This document shows, one piece after another, positions 22,696 to 34,339 of a DNA stretch of 64,000 nt (within the stretch, counting starts at the first letter, position 1; every line of letters starts with the position of its first letter). The stretch is from assembly GCA_947579605.1 (NCBI GenBank), contig OX388307.1, forward strand, positions 25,583,237 to 25,647,236, given 5' to 3'. A program made the position numbers and the translations under genes. Under the pieces are notes generated by a model. It was not told the origin of the DNA and ran no database searches. It saw only the letters and a program-made list of their open reading frames with translations. This stretch comes from Athripsodes cinereus (Eukaryota; Arthropoda; Insecta; Trichoptera; Leptoceridae).

Positions 22696-23218
22696 TGTGG
22701 AAGGAGTTCAAACCATGTTATCAAAAGAACAATATTCTTTTTGTCCAACTATATATTGATTATTCCCATATAATTTTTACCAACATTAAATACAAAATGA
22801 AAATAAATTTGTTTTTAACGGTATGAAATATATTTAATTTAGAATTCGTGATAACACGTTAAACAACATTATTATGTTAATATTGTTTATGTCAGCTGTT
22901 TATTTGGGGACATTTTACATATGTATATATATTAGCGAGGAATGCGTGCAATGTAAAAATGGGTTTAATAAAGTAATCCCATATTATAAAAAGCTGTGTA
23001 AATATACAATACCTATACGTATCGTAACATGTTAATACGAGCAATGCTTAATAGCTGTACGCATTGCGGTGTGAGAGAACGATATATTATTATCTACATG
23101 AATATTATGTGTTTTGGTATGATAATGGTACAGATAACAGGAGTTTATAATATTATGTTGAAACTATAAAACTATATACATTTGTAGACGAATTGGACTT
23201 TTAACAGTTTTACTTCTA

Positions 23219-23266
23219 ATACTACCCCATCACGGCATATCCCAAAAGTGGGGTAGCCAGCAGATA
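23219..23266 (-). repeat. Dispersed 3'-hairpin repeat (family H), short copy
   Basis: Contains CATCACGGCATATCCC...GTGGGGTAGCCAGCAG, which read on minus is a hairpin (GGCTACCCCAC / GTGGGATATGCC in better copies) followed by GTGATGG. Matches copies at 28922, 32252, 38099, 48875, 56728 and 57516. Confidence 0.65.
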
Positions 23267-23269
23267 GTT

Positions 23270-24470
23270 TTATTTCTATTATATTCTTCTTTTGAGGATC
23301 AAGTATTCTTTCAGCAGAAATATTAAAGTATATTTTGTTGGAAGAAGTGGAAAGAATTGATAGATACAGATTTTTTCCATATAGAGAAGGCTTGTTTATA
23401 CCCTTTCATAAAAGTAAATATATTTTTAATAACGGCGATTAAGAATACTGTTTTTTTTTCCATAAATACAAAGCTTATCTGCTACAATTTTTTTATACAA
23501 AGTATAACTTTATCTCAAATCTCAATACACAGGCTCTTAAAATAATTATAATAAATGGATTTAACTGCCACGCTAGACTGAAGTCTATTCTGAGGCAGTA
23601 TAAAACGTGTAGGTATATACTGCCGATCTCTTTCAAATTTTAACTTTAAAATTATTTTCTTTAGATTGCTTGTTACCTGTAAAAAGATCATGAAAAGATA
23701 TTATATGTTTTGTTCGAAAACATATTTTAAGGTAAAACAATGTATGAAAATTGTTAGATACCATGAAAATAATACACAAAAGTTACTTAAATATAAAGGG
23801 TTTACATATTGAAAACATGAAAATACAAATATGAATGGGGTTTTCATGTCGCATCTCGTATGCAAATGACATTCTATCAATTCCGATATACAAAGGATTA
23901 TGTATGTTGTACACAATATTCCCGAACACAGCAATAAATACGGAAATACGCTCCAAATGTCATGCATTTTTAGTCTCAGATTATGCAAATTACATTTTAA
24001 AAACCATTTTCATAATAAAATCTGAGAAAGCACTTTTCTGTTACCTCCCAACAACGGTTCTTCTCAGCGTTGGTGTTTGCACAGGGCGATTTTATCAAGT
24101 TGCAAAGATTGTGCATTTACATAATATTGATATTCAAATATTTTCATTATCATCAATGGATATTGTCACACTTCATCTTATTTTATTCATTCAAGTGGAT
24201 GTGAATTATTATATTTTTATATTTTTGTAGGTGGAAAAACGTTCAGAGTCTTTTACGACTCTCGTCCCTTGTGAAAAATATTGAAAATAATAATTTCAAT
24301 ATCTGAAAATATAGAAAATATCATCTTGATTTTATGGTTTTATAAATAATAATCTGAAAGATATTTAAATGTTTTAGAGCAACAAAGACTTTATTGCAGA
24401 GGCCATGTTAGAAGAGATGAACGACAATCAAACATCTTAACCATCTGTTTTTAAAATATTTTGTAAAGTT
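23270..24470. other. Intron sequence, no recognised gene
   Basis: Overlapping frames of about 95 and 131 codons occur on opposite strands (23701-23988 and 23835-24230), but neither shows domain structure. They look like chance frames. Confidence 0.4.
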
Positions 24471-24472
24471 TA

Positions 24473-24796
24473 ATTTATCGACCGACGGTTCTTGGTGGAA
24501 GTTCATATTTATATTTTTTAAAATGAAACATTATATAGTTATTCCACTATTGACTTTATTTATTTTTTCGAGCCGCCTTTCAAGAGCTTCCGCTCACATC
24601 GTCAGGCAAAAGTAAAGTGAAGCTTCATTACAAGTAAAGTATGTGACACACAGAAAATTTCTGTTTGTCACATACTTTACTTGTAATGAAGCTTCACTTT
24701 ACTTTTGCCTGACGACGAGAGCGGAAGCTCTTGAAAGCCGGCTCGCAAAATAAATAATGTCAATAGTAGAATAACTATATATTGTGTTTCATTTTA
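24473..24796 (+). mobile_element. Foldback element, copy 1
   Basis: A left module (24473-24510, ATCGACCGACGGTTCTTGG...) precedes a long inverted repeat: 24521-24655 pairs with 24665-24796, centred near 24660. The arms contain CCACTATTGACTTTATTTA, a G+C-rich AGAGCTTCCGCTC segment and AAGTAAAGTGAAGCTTC. A shorter copy with the same left module and outer arms is at 49948-50110. See findings for the CTGACGA...GAAA motif carried by both arms. Confidence 0.75.
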
Positions 24797-25015
24797 AATA
24801 ACATATTTTGTGTCTGATTGGTGTATTCATAATAAAGTTGGTATAATATAGTTTTAGTATATATGAGATTCTTTCAATTAGGTGATTTAAACAAAGGTTT
24901 AAATATAAAGGTAAATAATAACATTATTTGAAATCTTTGGTTAATAAGAATTAGAAAACTTGAAATGCAAATACGATATATTTGAAGAGCGTATGTAAGA
25001 ATTGAAAGATAAATA

Positions 25016-25100
25016 AAACTAACTATGTATAGATAAAACTAACTAACTAACTAACTATAGTGAAACTAACTAAGTTAGTGTAAGATAAATAAAACTAACT
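25016..25100 (+). repeat. AACT-rich tandem repeat
   Basis: ATAAAACTAACTATG-type units with an (AACT)n core around 25037-25056. Confidence 0.7.
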
Positions 25101-25104
25101 ATGT

Positions 25105-25202
25105 AGGTTTACTGGAAGACATTGCCTCAAGGCAATATGTACGCCTTTTGTAAAATATTTGTATATTTGACAATAAAGTGTTTATTATTATTATTATTAT
25201 GT
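25105..25202 (+). repeat. LINE-like 3' end with hairpin and (ATT)n tail
   Basis: TTTACTGGAAGACATTGCC is followed by a small hairpin (TTGCCTCAAGGCAA), CGCCTTTTGTA, an AATAAAG and a (TTA)n run. This is the form of a LINE 3' UTR. A weak relative occurs at 52770-52830. Confidence 0.5.
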
Positions 25203-28200
25203 ATTAATAAGAAATGTTAAATAGCACCAACCAGAATTTTATTCACTGATTTATTTAGACAAATTTTATCATCTTTGGTTTTTGTTCTTATTCTTTCGCT
25301 ATAACTTTGTTTCATGTAATACTTTTCTTGAAACCCATAAAAACTTCTTTGAAACAATAATAATAAGTATTCACTTTTCCGATTCTTCTCGAAATGGATA
25401 AAACCTTCGTTGAATGAAATGCGCTTTTGATTTTCATCCATGGTTTTCTATTATTCATTTGAGATTTGCATTTATATAAGACATTATTGCATTCATCTCA
25501 TTGTTTCTTCAAACGTTGAATTAAAATAACGAAATCAGATTCAACTTTACAATGACATGTGGTGTTTTTTTTTTTTTTTTTACAGGATTTACAATGACAA
25601 CTTTACAAGACAAGATATGAAAATAATTTCAAATATGAGATTAAGCACAAAGTTCAAATCATGTGGTTTTTAAATGCCGTTATACTATTTAACTTTCTTA
25701 ACTTAATAATGAGGATTTCCTTAACATCGATTTCTTTATACATTGTACATTTATTATAGATTCGGATTGTAATGTTATAAGCATTTTGTGAATTGGTTAT
25801 AATTTCATAGTTAGATAAAGTTAAATCAATATGTTTTAGGTATAAAATCATCAATTTAACTATCTAACCAACAAAATTAATTAATTTATTGTCAAACTTT
25901 GAGATCTTGCGTTGATGTGTTTCGATCTACTTTATAAGTTTTCTGTCTGACAAGTTAGAGAATAGAAATTATTGTTATAAAGCTAAAGGAAACATCGTAT
26001 AATGTTATGTAGGTACTTTTATAAAAACAAAGTGTTTTATCAAATAATGTATATTAGAATAGAGATACTGAGGGGAAAATAATTCGTGTATCCTTTAACA
26101 TATTCAGTTAAACTTGGGACAGACAAGCTTTCGTGAACGGAATTGTTTTGAATATCAATACTCGTACAGGTGAAGTCTTCACATTTCTAAAGTAAACAAA
26201 ATATAAGTACAAGTTCCTATCTTGTTTTGTTGACGTATCTAATTTAGCAAATATAATTATTATTATAGCATAAACAATTACATTTACATAATATTATGTA
26301 TTTTTGGATGAACCAAAGTCAAATAGATTTGAATAATAACCCCATAGAATGTTTACACAGTTCCTCTCAGTTGGAAATTTATGGAAAAAAAACGATTTAT
26401 ATTATCTTTTCGAGTCCAGATTTATTAAGTTTTAAAACTGTTCAATGGTTTATTTATTTTGCGTATTCAGACTTTTTTTTTTAAACTTCAAAATATTGTA
26501 TTGGTTACAACATTTAAATCAAAATTACTTAAAATCGTAGGTACCCCCAAAATTATTTTTTCTTAATTTTATCACACGAACTTACGTTAAAGAGAATATT
26601 ATTGATTGAAATGCAGATGAAGTTATATAAAATATCAAACGCAGGTATTAACAATAGTAATTTCTGATAAGTTTTCCCACTTTAAAGTTTTCCTTGGTGA
26701 GATCCCTTGATGACGTTTCGTAGATATATATTTTTGTTGTTTTATTATATTTTATTTTTTTCCATTATATATTTTGTACATAAAATTTAAACACACTTTA
26801 ATATTAAAAGATAAATTAAACAAATAAGTAAATAAACATCCGTGTGTAAAGGAAGATTCCGATCTTTTCAATACAGATTCCAAAGAATGTTTATAAATCT
26901 TTTCTCCATCGACATGAGCTTACACAGTTTTCTTATGTTTTTTTATAGATCTTGCCAAATAAAATAATAATTTTATTTTATTTCACGTCTCGTGTATGAA
27001 TATTACAATAATAAGATGTTATTGGAGGCGTCTTTTCGCTTTTGCATATGTTATTTCGTAGTTTCGTAAATCTTGTGTGCTTTGTATTTGGAGCTTCCGG
27101 AGTATTTTATTCACAATGCACCCATCACTTACACTTTTCGTAAAGCACTGCATACGATGCACTTCTTACATTACAAGTAGTGTGGATATGCTGTAGGTAT
27201 TGATATTCTTGAATAATAATATTATATAAATGGGGTGAGATACTTTTATATATAAGAGCAGTTATACTCAATCAGATTTTCATTATTAAAATCGTAGATA
27301 AACTAATGGAATTTATTGTGTCTGAAAAAATTAAAATAAAACAAACTTTTAAACATAAATATTCGATTGTACATGGATGTGATTATTGAAAAGAAGATGG
27401 GTTATTCATTAATTCTTTGGATATATTATTTAAAAAAAAAATGTGCAGGTTTGCTTTTTCTACTACTTCTTGAGTTGATGATTGGTTAGTTTATAAAAAA
27501 ATATTTAATTTTTTTTATAAATAAGACATTAGACCATATTTCTACTGACCGAATAGGAGCGGTTTAATTGTAAATGTTACATAATTATGTATTGTGTTTT
27601 CAATAGACATTTTTATCAAATTGATGATAATTATAGAGTACCTAGTAAGGATAATTTTATTCGTTTGAATCTCAAGAAATATAAGAAATTATAATATTTT
27701 TTTAGGAATATATTTAAGTTTGAGAAGAATAGCAACATAGAATAAGTTAGAGTAGATACGTAATACAATATAGAGATGGACCACAATAGATAGGAGGGTG
27801 ATATTCCTAGGATCGGGACGCCATCTGTGGAATACAAAATGTGAAAGTATTCGTCTGCATCGACAGCTGTTGGGATTTATGGTCGCATCCTGGGTTAACT
27901 TTGAAAAGCTTTGCCACTCCTTCTGTATACACAATATATGTACCTAGCTATATTTATTTCTTTCAACTGATTTCATATGTATACATGAAGATATTTCGTA
28001 CACATATCTATTATAATATAAACTAACTTTAGTTCAAAATAAAGTTCATGCTCACAGTTAATTCAATGCATTATTATACATGTCGAGTCAGTGGTTAGCT
28101 TTGTTTTATGAAGCTTTTATAAGATAAAGCAACTATAATGTGTTTGATTATTATACATATATTTAAAAACATTCAGATAAATTTTATATTAGATACTACA

Positions 28201-28800
28201 TTGTGATAATAATATCACCTCAAGAATGTTTTATAATATATGGAATAAATTTTCATGGTCACTTTTAAAAACCCTCCTTTTTCTTCACAGGAGCGAGCAT
28301 TTACAATGTAAAAGTCTAGATGTCTTTGGATCGTTTTGGGGGGCATCTTGGTGAAGTTTTTCAGGCTATCCGTGTGAAACGATATATGGTGTTCTGGTAC
28401 ATTTATCCATAGGACGTTTTCATACCAGTTCAATAACTTTTTATTCAATAAAAAAATGACAGGTATTGAAGTATTATATTGACTATTATTCTTGTTACGC
28501 ACTGTTACGCTATTTTTATCGTTGAACAAAAGAGTAATGGAATAAACTTCATAATTATTAACCATATAATCGAATATCTCTGTGAACTAATACGCATGAG
28601 CTGCATTGAGAATATCCGAATATTTGGTTTAAACGTGCATAGTACCCACTGTAAGTAGTGGACTTTTTAGATTGAGAGTTAGATTAAAAAGGTGATAAGG
28701 TAGAAATAGCGCATAAAATGTTCAGAAGTTTACTAAAAAATTGTATTAGAAAGTGTGAAAAAAGTAATCGATATTCTGAATAAGATTGGGATGAAATTTT
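25203..28800. other. Intron sequence, no recognised feature
   Basis: Only short frames without domain structure, and homopolymer runs (for example T at 25566-25581 and 26469-26481). Confidence 0.45.
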
Positions 28801-28809
28801 AACTACTTA

Positions 28810-28850
<41 letters not shown>

Positions 28851-28906
28851 CCTTCATTTATGGCATAGCATCCTACGAGGATGATTTGTGCCAAACTACT
28901 TAATAT
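28801..28906 (-). mobile_element. Severely truncated retroposed 3' end with 37-A tail and 13-bp duplication
   Basis: The insert 28814-28893 is flanked by AACTACTTAATAT at 28801-28813 and 28894-28906. On the minus strand it is 43 bp of LINE/SINE 3' end, with nested inverted repeats TGGCA/TGCCA and CATCCT/AGGATG, followed by 37 A. The same 3' end is found at 34283-34333. Confidence 0.85.
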
Positions 28907-28921
28907 AATCTGTTGTTATTT

Positions 28922-29050
28922 ACAAAAGCGGGGTAGCCAATTGACTTAATGGATAGAATCAACTTACAGGTTGTCTTTTCTGTCATAATAAAAGTTAAAA
29001 TATTTAGGATGGATGGTATGCCCCATCGCTGAATGGAGATATTTAATGTT
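28922..29050 (-). repeat. Family H copy, diverged
   Basis: GGGGTAGCCAATTGACTTAA ... AGGATGGATGGTATGCCCCATCGCTGAATGGAGATATTTAATG follows the order of the copy at 38099-38265 on the same strand. An overlapping 127-codon minus frame is not considered a gene. Confidence 0.55.
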
Positions 29051-29675
29051 TTATAGTAATATTTTACAAATATCTGGGAGTCCTTTTCTATCACGAAGAC
29101 TCCACAAATAATCAATACAAAAATTGATATAGGATTTTGTTGTATTATTCTACAAAATAATATTTTTAATGGTGTATGATAGGGAGCGAGGAATATAATA
29201 TTACATATGATAATTGTTATTTTAAGTGCATGCTTCTGTTCAATTAATTTCTGAACTATTAACATAGCAATAAACATACACATGTTATTAATATATCCTT
29301 TTACATATCTGTAGTAATAAAAATGACAAATATTTCGTACACAGCCATGAACGCAATTGAAACATATTAGCGGTCTGTTGTTTGAATCCGTATTTGTAAC
29401 TATATAATATAGCTACAGCTACATCTTACTATATTAATAAAAATATCTAAATACACAATTATTTTTACACTGTTTTAATGAAATCCATCTCACTTTGTGT
29501 GTAAACATCAGCAAAATTTTAATATACCATTCGTTTAAAAAAAAATTACCTACATACGTTAATCAAAGGTAACGAGTAAATTTAATGAAAATATGTGGTT
29601 AATTATCCCAAATTTTATATATTATACCTCTTTTCACCAACATATAAATTTATTTAGTTTTAACTAAGTATACAT

Positions 29676-30040
29676 TGGGTCCACGACCGGGGATTGCAGA
29701 AGGAACCTGGAGGCTTAAAAGTAATGAAGAAATTCGCTCCACAACTAACCAACCTTTCATCACAAGTGAGATCAGATCCCGAAGATTGGCATGGATTGGC
29801 CACGTCGGTAGATCTGGAGAAGAAAGGGCGACTAAAGGTATTCTGCAGGGTATACCCGAGGGTAGAAGACCGCTAGGCAGACCAAGACAAAGATTGTTGG
29901 ATAACATAAACCGAGATCTAGAGGATCTCAATGCTAAAAACGACTGGCAGTCCATTGCTCAGGATAGAAAGGCTTGGAGATCTATTGTTTCGGAGGCAAA
30001 GGTCCTACAAGGGCTGTTCGGCGATCGGAAGTAAGTAAGT
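29676..30040 (+). pseudogene. LINE reverse-transcriptase C-terminal fragment (family B)
   Basis: A 119-codon open frame reads WRLKSNEEIRSTTNQPFI, RRLAWIGHVGRSGEERATKG, EGRRPLGRPRQRLLDNINRD and DRKAWRSIVSEAKVLQGLFG. This is the standard C-terminal tail of an RTE-like LINE (WxGHV, RRPxGRP, W..IV..A). It ends near a GTAAGTAAGTACATATATAT tail. No catalytic domain is present, so it is 5'-truncated. A shorter decayed relative lies at 32326-32405. Because the frame is long and clean, the copy is fairly young. Confidence 0.75.
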
Positions 30041-32250
30041 ACATATATATTGGTTGCAACACCAATCATTTCAAAGTATCATAATATTATCAGTTATGTA
30101 TATTCATATATCATTTCAGTTGTGGAGCAGTGAATGTCAGATGTCCAGACCATAATTATTATGCACCAATCAAGTCTGTCTTCTAGTCCCGAGTTTTGCG
30201 ACTTAAAATGCCAGACAATGAACCATAATTATTGTAGAGTGTTCCATACAAGTTTTTGAATTTGGTTTGAGGACCTAGATGAGGTGACCTAAATCACTCG
30301 CAAACGAGTGGATGGCCTTGAGAAGAAAAGAATACATGAGGTGACCACCGATGCTGCCAACTGACTCAGAAATTGAATCTACGAGAGAAAAATGGTGTTT
30401 TCATTATAATTTCATCGATTGATGAAAATTTTAAGTTACGTTTATTTAAAGTAAAAATAAGGGTATAATTAATTATAAAAAAAATGCAAAGCTTTCTCCA
30501 AAAAGAGAAGTAATGGTACTTGATTTTCGTCTTATTATGTTCTTTGAAATCGTTTATAATCGTTTTATAATATTTGCATGAGTCCTATTTTATTATTCAG
30601 AACAAAATATAATTACGAATATAATATTCCCTATTGCACTTTCCATACAAGAAGTATGTAGATAGACATTTTGTATGTAAGTAAAATCTCATTGTAGACG
30701 TATGCAATAGCTATATACGTTTCTAAAACTATCATAGTATGAATTCCTAACAAATTGCATATGATAATAATATTAAATTTCATCAGCGTTAGTATAACGT
30801 ATGAATGTACTAATAAAATATAATAATTTGCAGAAATAATTTATAATATCTCAACGTTTATTCTCGCGGTATGTATTGTAGCTATGTATGTAAAATACTT
30901 TATTATTATTGTTTTAGTATTCACTTTCCCCACATACGGTCTTACATATAATAAAGATCGTGTTGACGTTAACACTCTGTGGTGTGCATGATCGAAAATA
31001 ATTTTCCCTTTTTTGTCTCTTTCACGCATCAAATATTCTTTTGGTAGCAAAGTATGGAAATACGCTTCACCCATTTGGAGCAAATCTGCGCTAAAAATGT
31101 AACCTTTTCATAGAATATTCCTGTACTAGAATATGTTGCTGTCATAAGAACGCAGTATTTATTATAAAATAGAATGATGTAGAGCGTTATGCTGGAACAC
31201 TTGTGTTTTTTTTTTGTACTATAGTATTATTTTTTTATAGTATTTTTTTTTGCCAACTATCACTCAAGATATAACCCGACTAGAACCATCGTATCTCCGG
31301 AATCAAAGAGATTGTGACTGAGAAAAATGAAATATGAGCAAAAGATTTGCTTACTATGACTTGTACGAACAGTTCTTGTCTCTACAATGAAATTTTTCTA
31401 CCAATAAAAAACTGATAATCAATATTTCAAATTTCAACCTTGCACAGAAGATTGCGAGTACCTAGTTTTAGACATTTTATTCCAAATTTCATATCAATAT
31501 ATCTATCGCTTCCGTACTTCCAAACGGTTTGATAGAATTCTAGCCTCTTAAACAAGAGATTTATTTTTCAATCAATTACAGCGGATTTCCAAAAAAAGGA
31601 AAAAAAATCGAACGTGTGTCATAAAGTGTTAATACATAGACAAATAAGTAATACAGACAGGTGTAGAGGTCAGTTACATCACGACAAAGGTCGTGTGTAT
31701 GCGTGTATCTAAAATCTACACGTTTTGTACTAGAAATTGCTAACAAATTATATGATCATAATATATATTTGTGTACCTGCATATTATGTATCTAATTTCA
31801 TACAACATTATATTAATGGCCATACAAATAATAGATTAAAGTAATGATAATGAGAAACAAAGTGACATCTCCATACCTTCACGTCCTTGTTGAAGAATAT
31901 TAATAAATTGCAATATGAAAATGTTAATGGTATTTCGCAATATTAAGTTGGAATAGTTTAATGTTTATTTTTAGAAAAAATATCGCCTGCTTTATTTCCC
32001 AGCAGACGAGACAAGGCAAAAATGAAGGTTGTTGAGGAGTGGGCAGATGGAAGAATTCATGACTGCCGATTATAAGAAAATATACCGTAATATAAAATGT
32101 TGACAAAATGAGTAACTATGGGTGGTGAATGATATAAAGACTTCTTCTAGATCGAATGCCTTGGGAAACTCATTCATATCTTGAAGTTTTTTATTTGTAC
32201 CCATCAAAGAATTGGTTTCCCACTTGCATGTTTGTGGAATGCAAATGATC
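30041..32250. other. Intron sequence, no recognised feature
   Basis: A+T-rich. A poly-T stretch at 31209-31250 and short frames without motifs. Confidence 0.45.
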
Positions 32251-32251
32251 T

Positions 32252-32297
32252 ACTGCCCACCCTAATTGTGAGATATGCCGGGATGGTGTGTGTGTGT
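32252..32297 (+). repeat. Family H 3' hairpin with (GT)n tail
   Basis: GCCCACCCTAATTGTGAGATATGCCGGGATGG followed by (TG)n. This is the only copy of family H on the + strand and shows the hairpin plus microsatellite end directly. Confidence 0.6.
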
Positions 32298-32325
32298 TTT
32301 TATACAGTTATTATTGATTGTAAGA

Positions 32326-32405
32326 TAACATCAATCGAGATCTAGAGGAGCTAAATACTACAGACGACTGAGATAGTACAAGATAGAAAGGCTTGGAGAT
32401 CGATT
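32326..32405 (+). pseudogene. LINE family B fragment
   Basis: AACATCAATCGAGATCTAGA...GACGACTGAGATAGTACAAG ATAGAAAGGCTTGGAGATC matches 29900-29985 with a premature stop after NINRDLEELNTTDD. Confidence 0.65.
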
Positions 32406-33364
32406 TGTAAAAAATTAATGAAAATGAAAAGATTTTTAATTTCGAAATGTTAATACAATCAGTGAAATATTTAGTTCTACTTCATGAACCAAGATAAAGA
32501 AGTACCTTAATATATCACGTAGGTAAATATTTCTAATGGATTAATATTTCTAAACGAGAACCTTTTTGTATTCGAAACTATTTGAAAATGTTGCGTCAAT
32601 GATCTTTGACGTTTTTTTTAATACATATGCTAAGTTACAAATGTAAAAAAAAAGTTGTGTATCTGCAAAACGATAGGCAATATTATATTGTTCCATGTAT
32701 AATTGAAATGTCGAGAATAATATAATTTCATTAGTTTCAGTCTGTTACTCACAGACACCATACAGAAACAACATTGCATGGCAGCAGATACAACACACTA
32801 ATGCAGACTACAGAGTACAAACTGCAAAGTAGGTGCTGGGAAACTGAAAAGGCTGTGGAAATGAAGCTGTAAAGCTTTTAGTCAACTTTTGAATACGTAT
32901 AACCAGACTAGAGTGTTTATTGCAAATGCGGTATTACTTATTTTTATGAACGTTGATATTTTTGTTCGGCATTCATAGTATTTTTCATTGTCGCCGCCTC
33001 GTGAGTCTGGTTGTCCGTGCAGATGACAGATTATAAATGTATATTTTTTATTTTTAAATATGGGTATTGTAATTTTAACTACTTAATACAAAAAATACGA
33101 CATGTGGAAGATTTTTTTGTTCTAATATGGGAACACATATATTTTCATTATATAATTTTTATTATTACGAATATAAAACAAATGAAACTTTTCGATTTAT
33201 TCATGAATAAACTTCTAATATTGTAATGTTAATTCATATGGAGTAGACTCTTATCTTTTTAGGTTTTTCATCACATTTTTTATCAAATTTAGATTTGAGA
33301 AGATCTGTTACGTCAACTATAAAAAAAAAAATATAATTTGATAAACACTAGGTACATTTAAAAA

Positions 33365-33530
33365 AAGAAGATATATTTGGGTTTTGTTAGAATCCCAAAT
33401 ACAACCTTGTACACCTTTCACAATAAGCTACTAAAAGCTTGTGTCGTGAAAGGAGAGTTTTCCGGCACCTGGTATCGAACCACGGACCCCTTGTTCACGA
33501 GGCCGAGACTCCAGGCTACCGACGAACTCA
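33365..33530 (-). mobile_element. tRNA-derived SINE (family 2), second copy
   Basis: Reverse complement of the SINE at 11407: B box read on minus GGTTCGATACC, head GTCGGTAGCCTGGAGTCTCGG, body TTTGGGATTCTAACAAAACCC and ending ATATATCTTCTTTTTT. Confidence 0.8.
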
Positions 33531-33713
33531 AAGATAAACATTCAATATCTGATTGTTGATTTTCGCGTTTGCTATGTCTCGATTTTTTTAGTCGACGTTT
33601 CGGTGAACTTGCTGGCCCCAACTTCAGGATATGAAAGATTCAATATTCATTATCTTCTATACGCGAAGATAAGGTGAGGCTCAACTGTGATATATGAATT
33701 AATAATTGAAAAT

Positions 33714-33789
33714 GAAAGGTATAATTATACAAATAACATGTTATTTATATTTAAACAAATAACATGTTATTTGTATAAATATACCTTTC
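33714..33789. repeat. Palindromic 76-bp element
   Basis: Arms of about 32 bp (GAAAGGTAT.ATTATACAAAT... and its near-exact complement) around a short centre at about 33750. Probably a miniature inverted-repeat element; no duplication was identified. Confidence 0.6.
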
Positions 33790-34277
33790 TGTTTCTACTC
33801 TACTCTTTCTTTACCAATAAGATGTTCAAATATGTATTTAAAAAAAAAAATAGTGAGTTTCTGTTAGACCCCGGTGCAATGTACAAAGTTGAGGGTAAAC
33901 TTGACTCCAAAAGGTGGGTGATTAATTGAAACTGTTTTAGTAGGGGAAGTTTTCTAGTAGGACATACATAATATCGCAGCATGTTTTACTACAATATAAA
34001 ATATAACTACCATGTTATTATATAACTGTATCACGGAAGGTGAGAGAGAGAGAGAAGAGCTTGTTTAAAAGTTTCTATATGAATAATGGTCGTGAACAGA
34101 TTCAAGTGGCAGTCATAATATCATATCGTACCTACAGTAGTGGCTTCATTAGAGGATATGCACGAAACTTTTTAATATATGATTATTAAGTGTTGGGGGA
34201 CATATTTTGTAATATTCCTGCCGGGATATAGATATTATGAAAATTGTCTAGGTGGTACAGTGTATAAAATTTCGTAT

Positions 34278-34333
34278 ACCTTTTTTATTTTTTCACTTGT
34301 GGCATAGCATCCTACAAGGATGATTGTGCCAAC
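34278..34333 (-). mobile_element. Second copy of the short hairpin 3' end
   Basis: On minus: GGCACAATCATCCTTGTAGG, ATGCTATGCCACAAGTG, then an A-rich tail, matching 28851-28893. Flanks ACCTTTTTTATTTTTT and ACCTTATTTTTT may be a decayed duplication. Confidence 0.6.
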
Positions 34334-34339
34334 CTTATT

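Noticed and set aside
23835..24230. 131-codon + strand frame
   Set aside because: Hydrophobic, A+T-driven composition, no domain motif, no splice or start context, and an equally long frame overlaps on the other strand.
25016..25100. CRISPR-like or satellite array from the AACTA repeats
   Set aside because: Simple tandem repeat with no spacers, in eukaryotic intron DNA.
28215..28565. 116-codon minus frame
   Set aside because: No recognisable domain, no splice context, no related sequence in the window.
28900..29283. 127-codon minus frame
   Set aside because: Overlaps a family H repeat copy; composition is low-complexity Ile/Lys-rich and no motif is visible.
29650..29955. 101-codon minus frame with Ser/Leu/Pro-rich sequence
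   Set aside because: Antisense shadow of the LINE family B fragment at 29676-30040.
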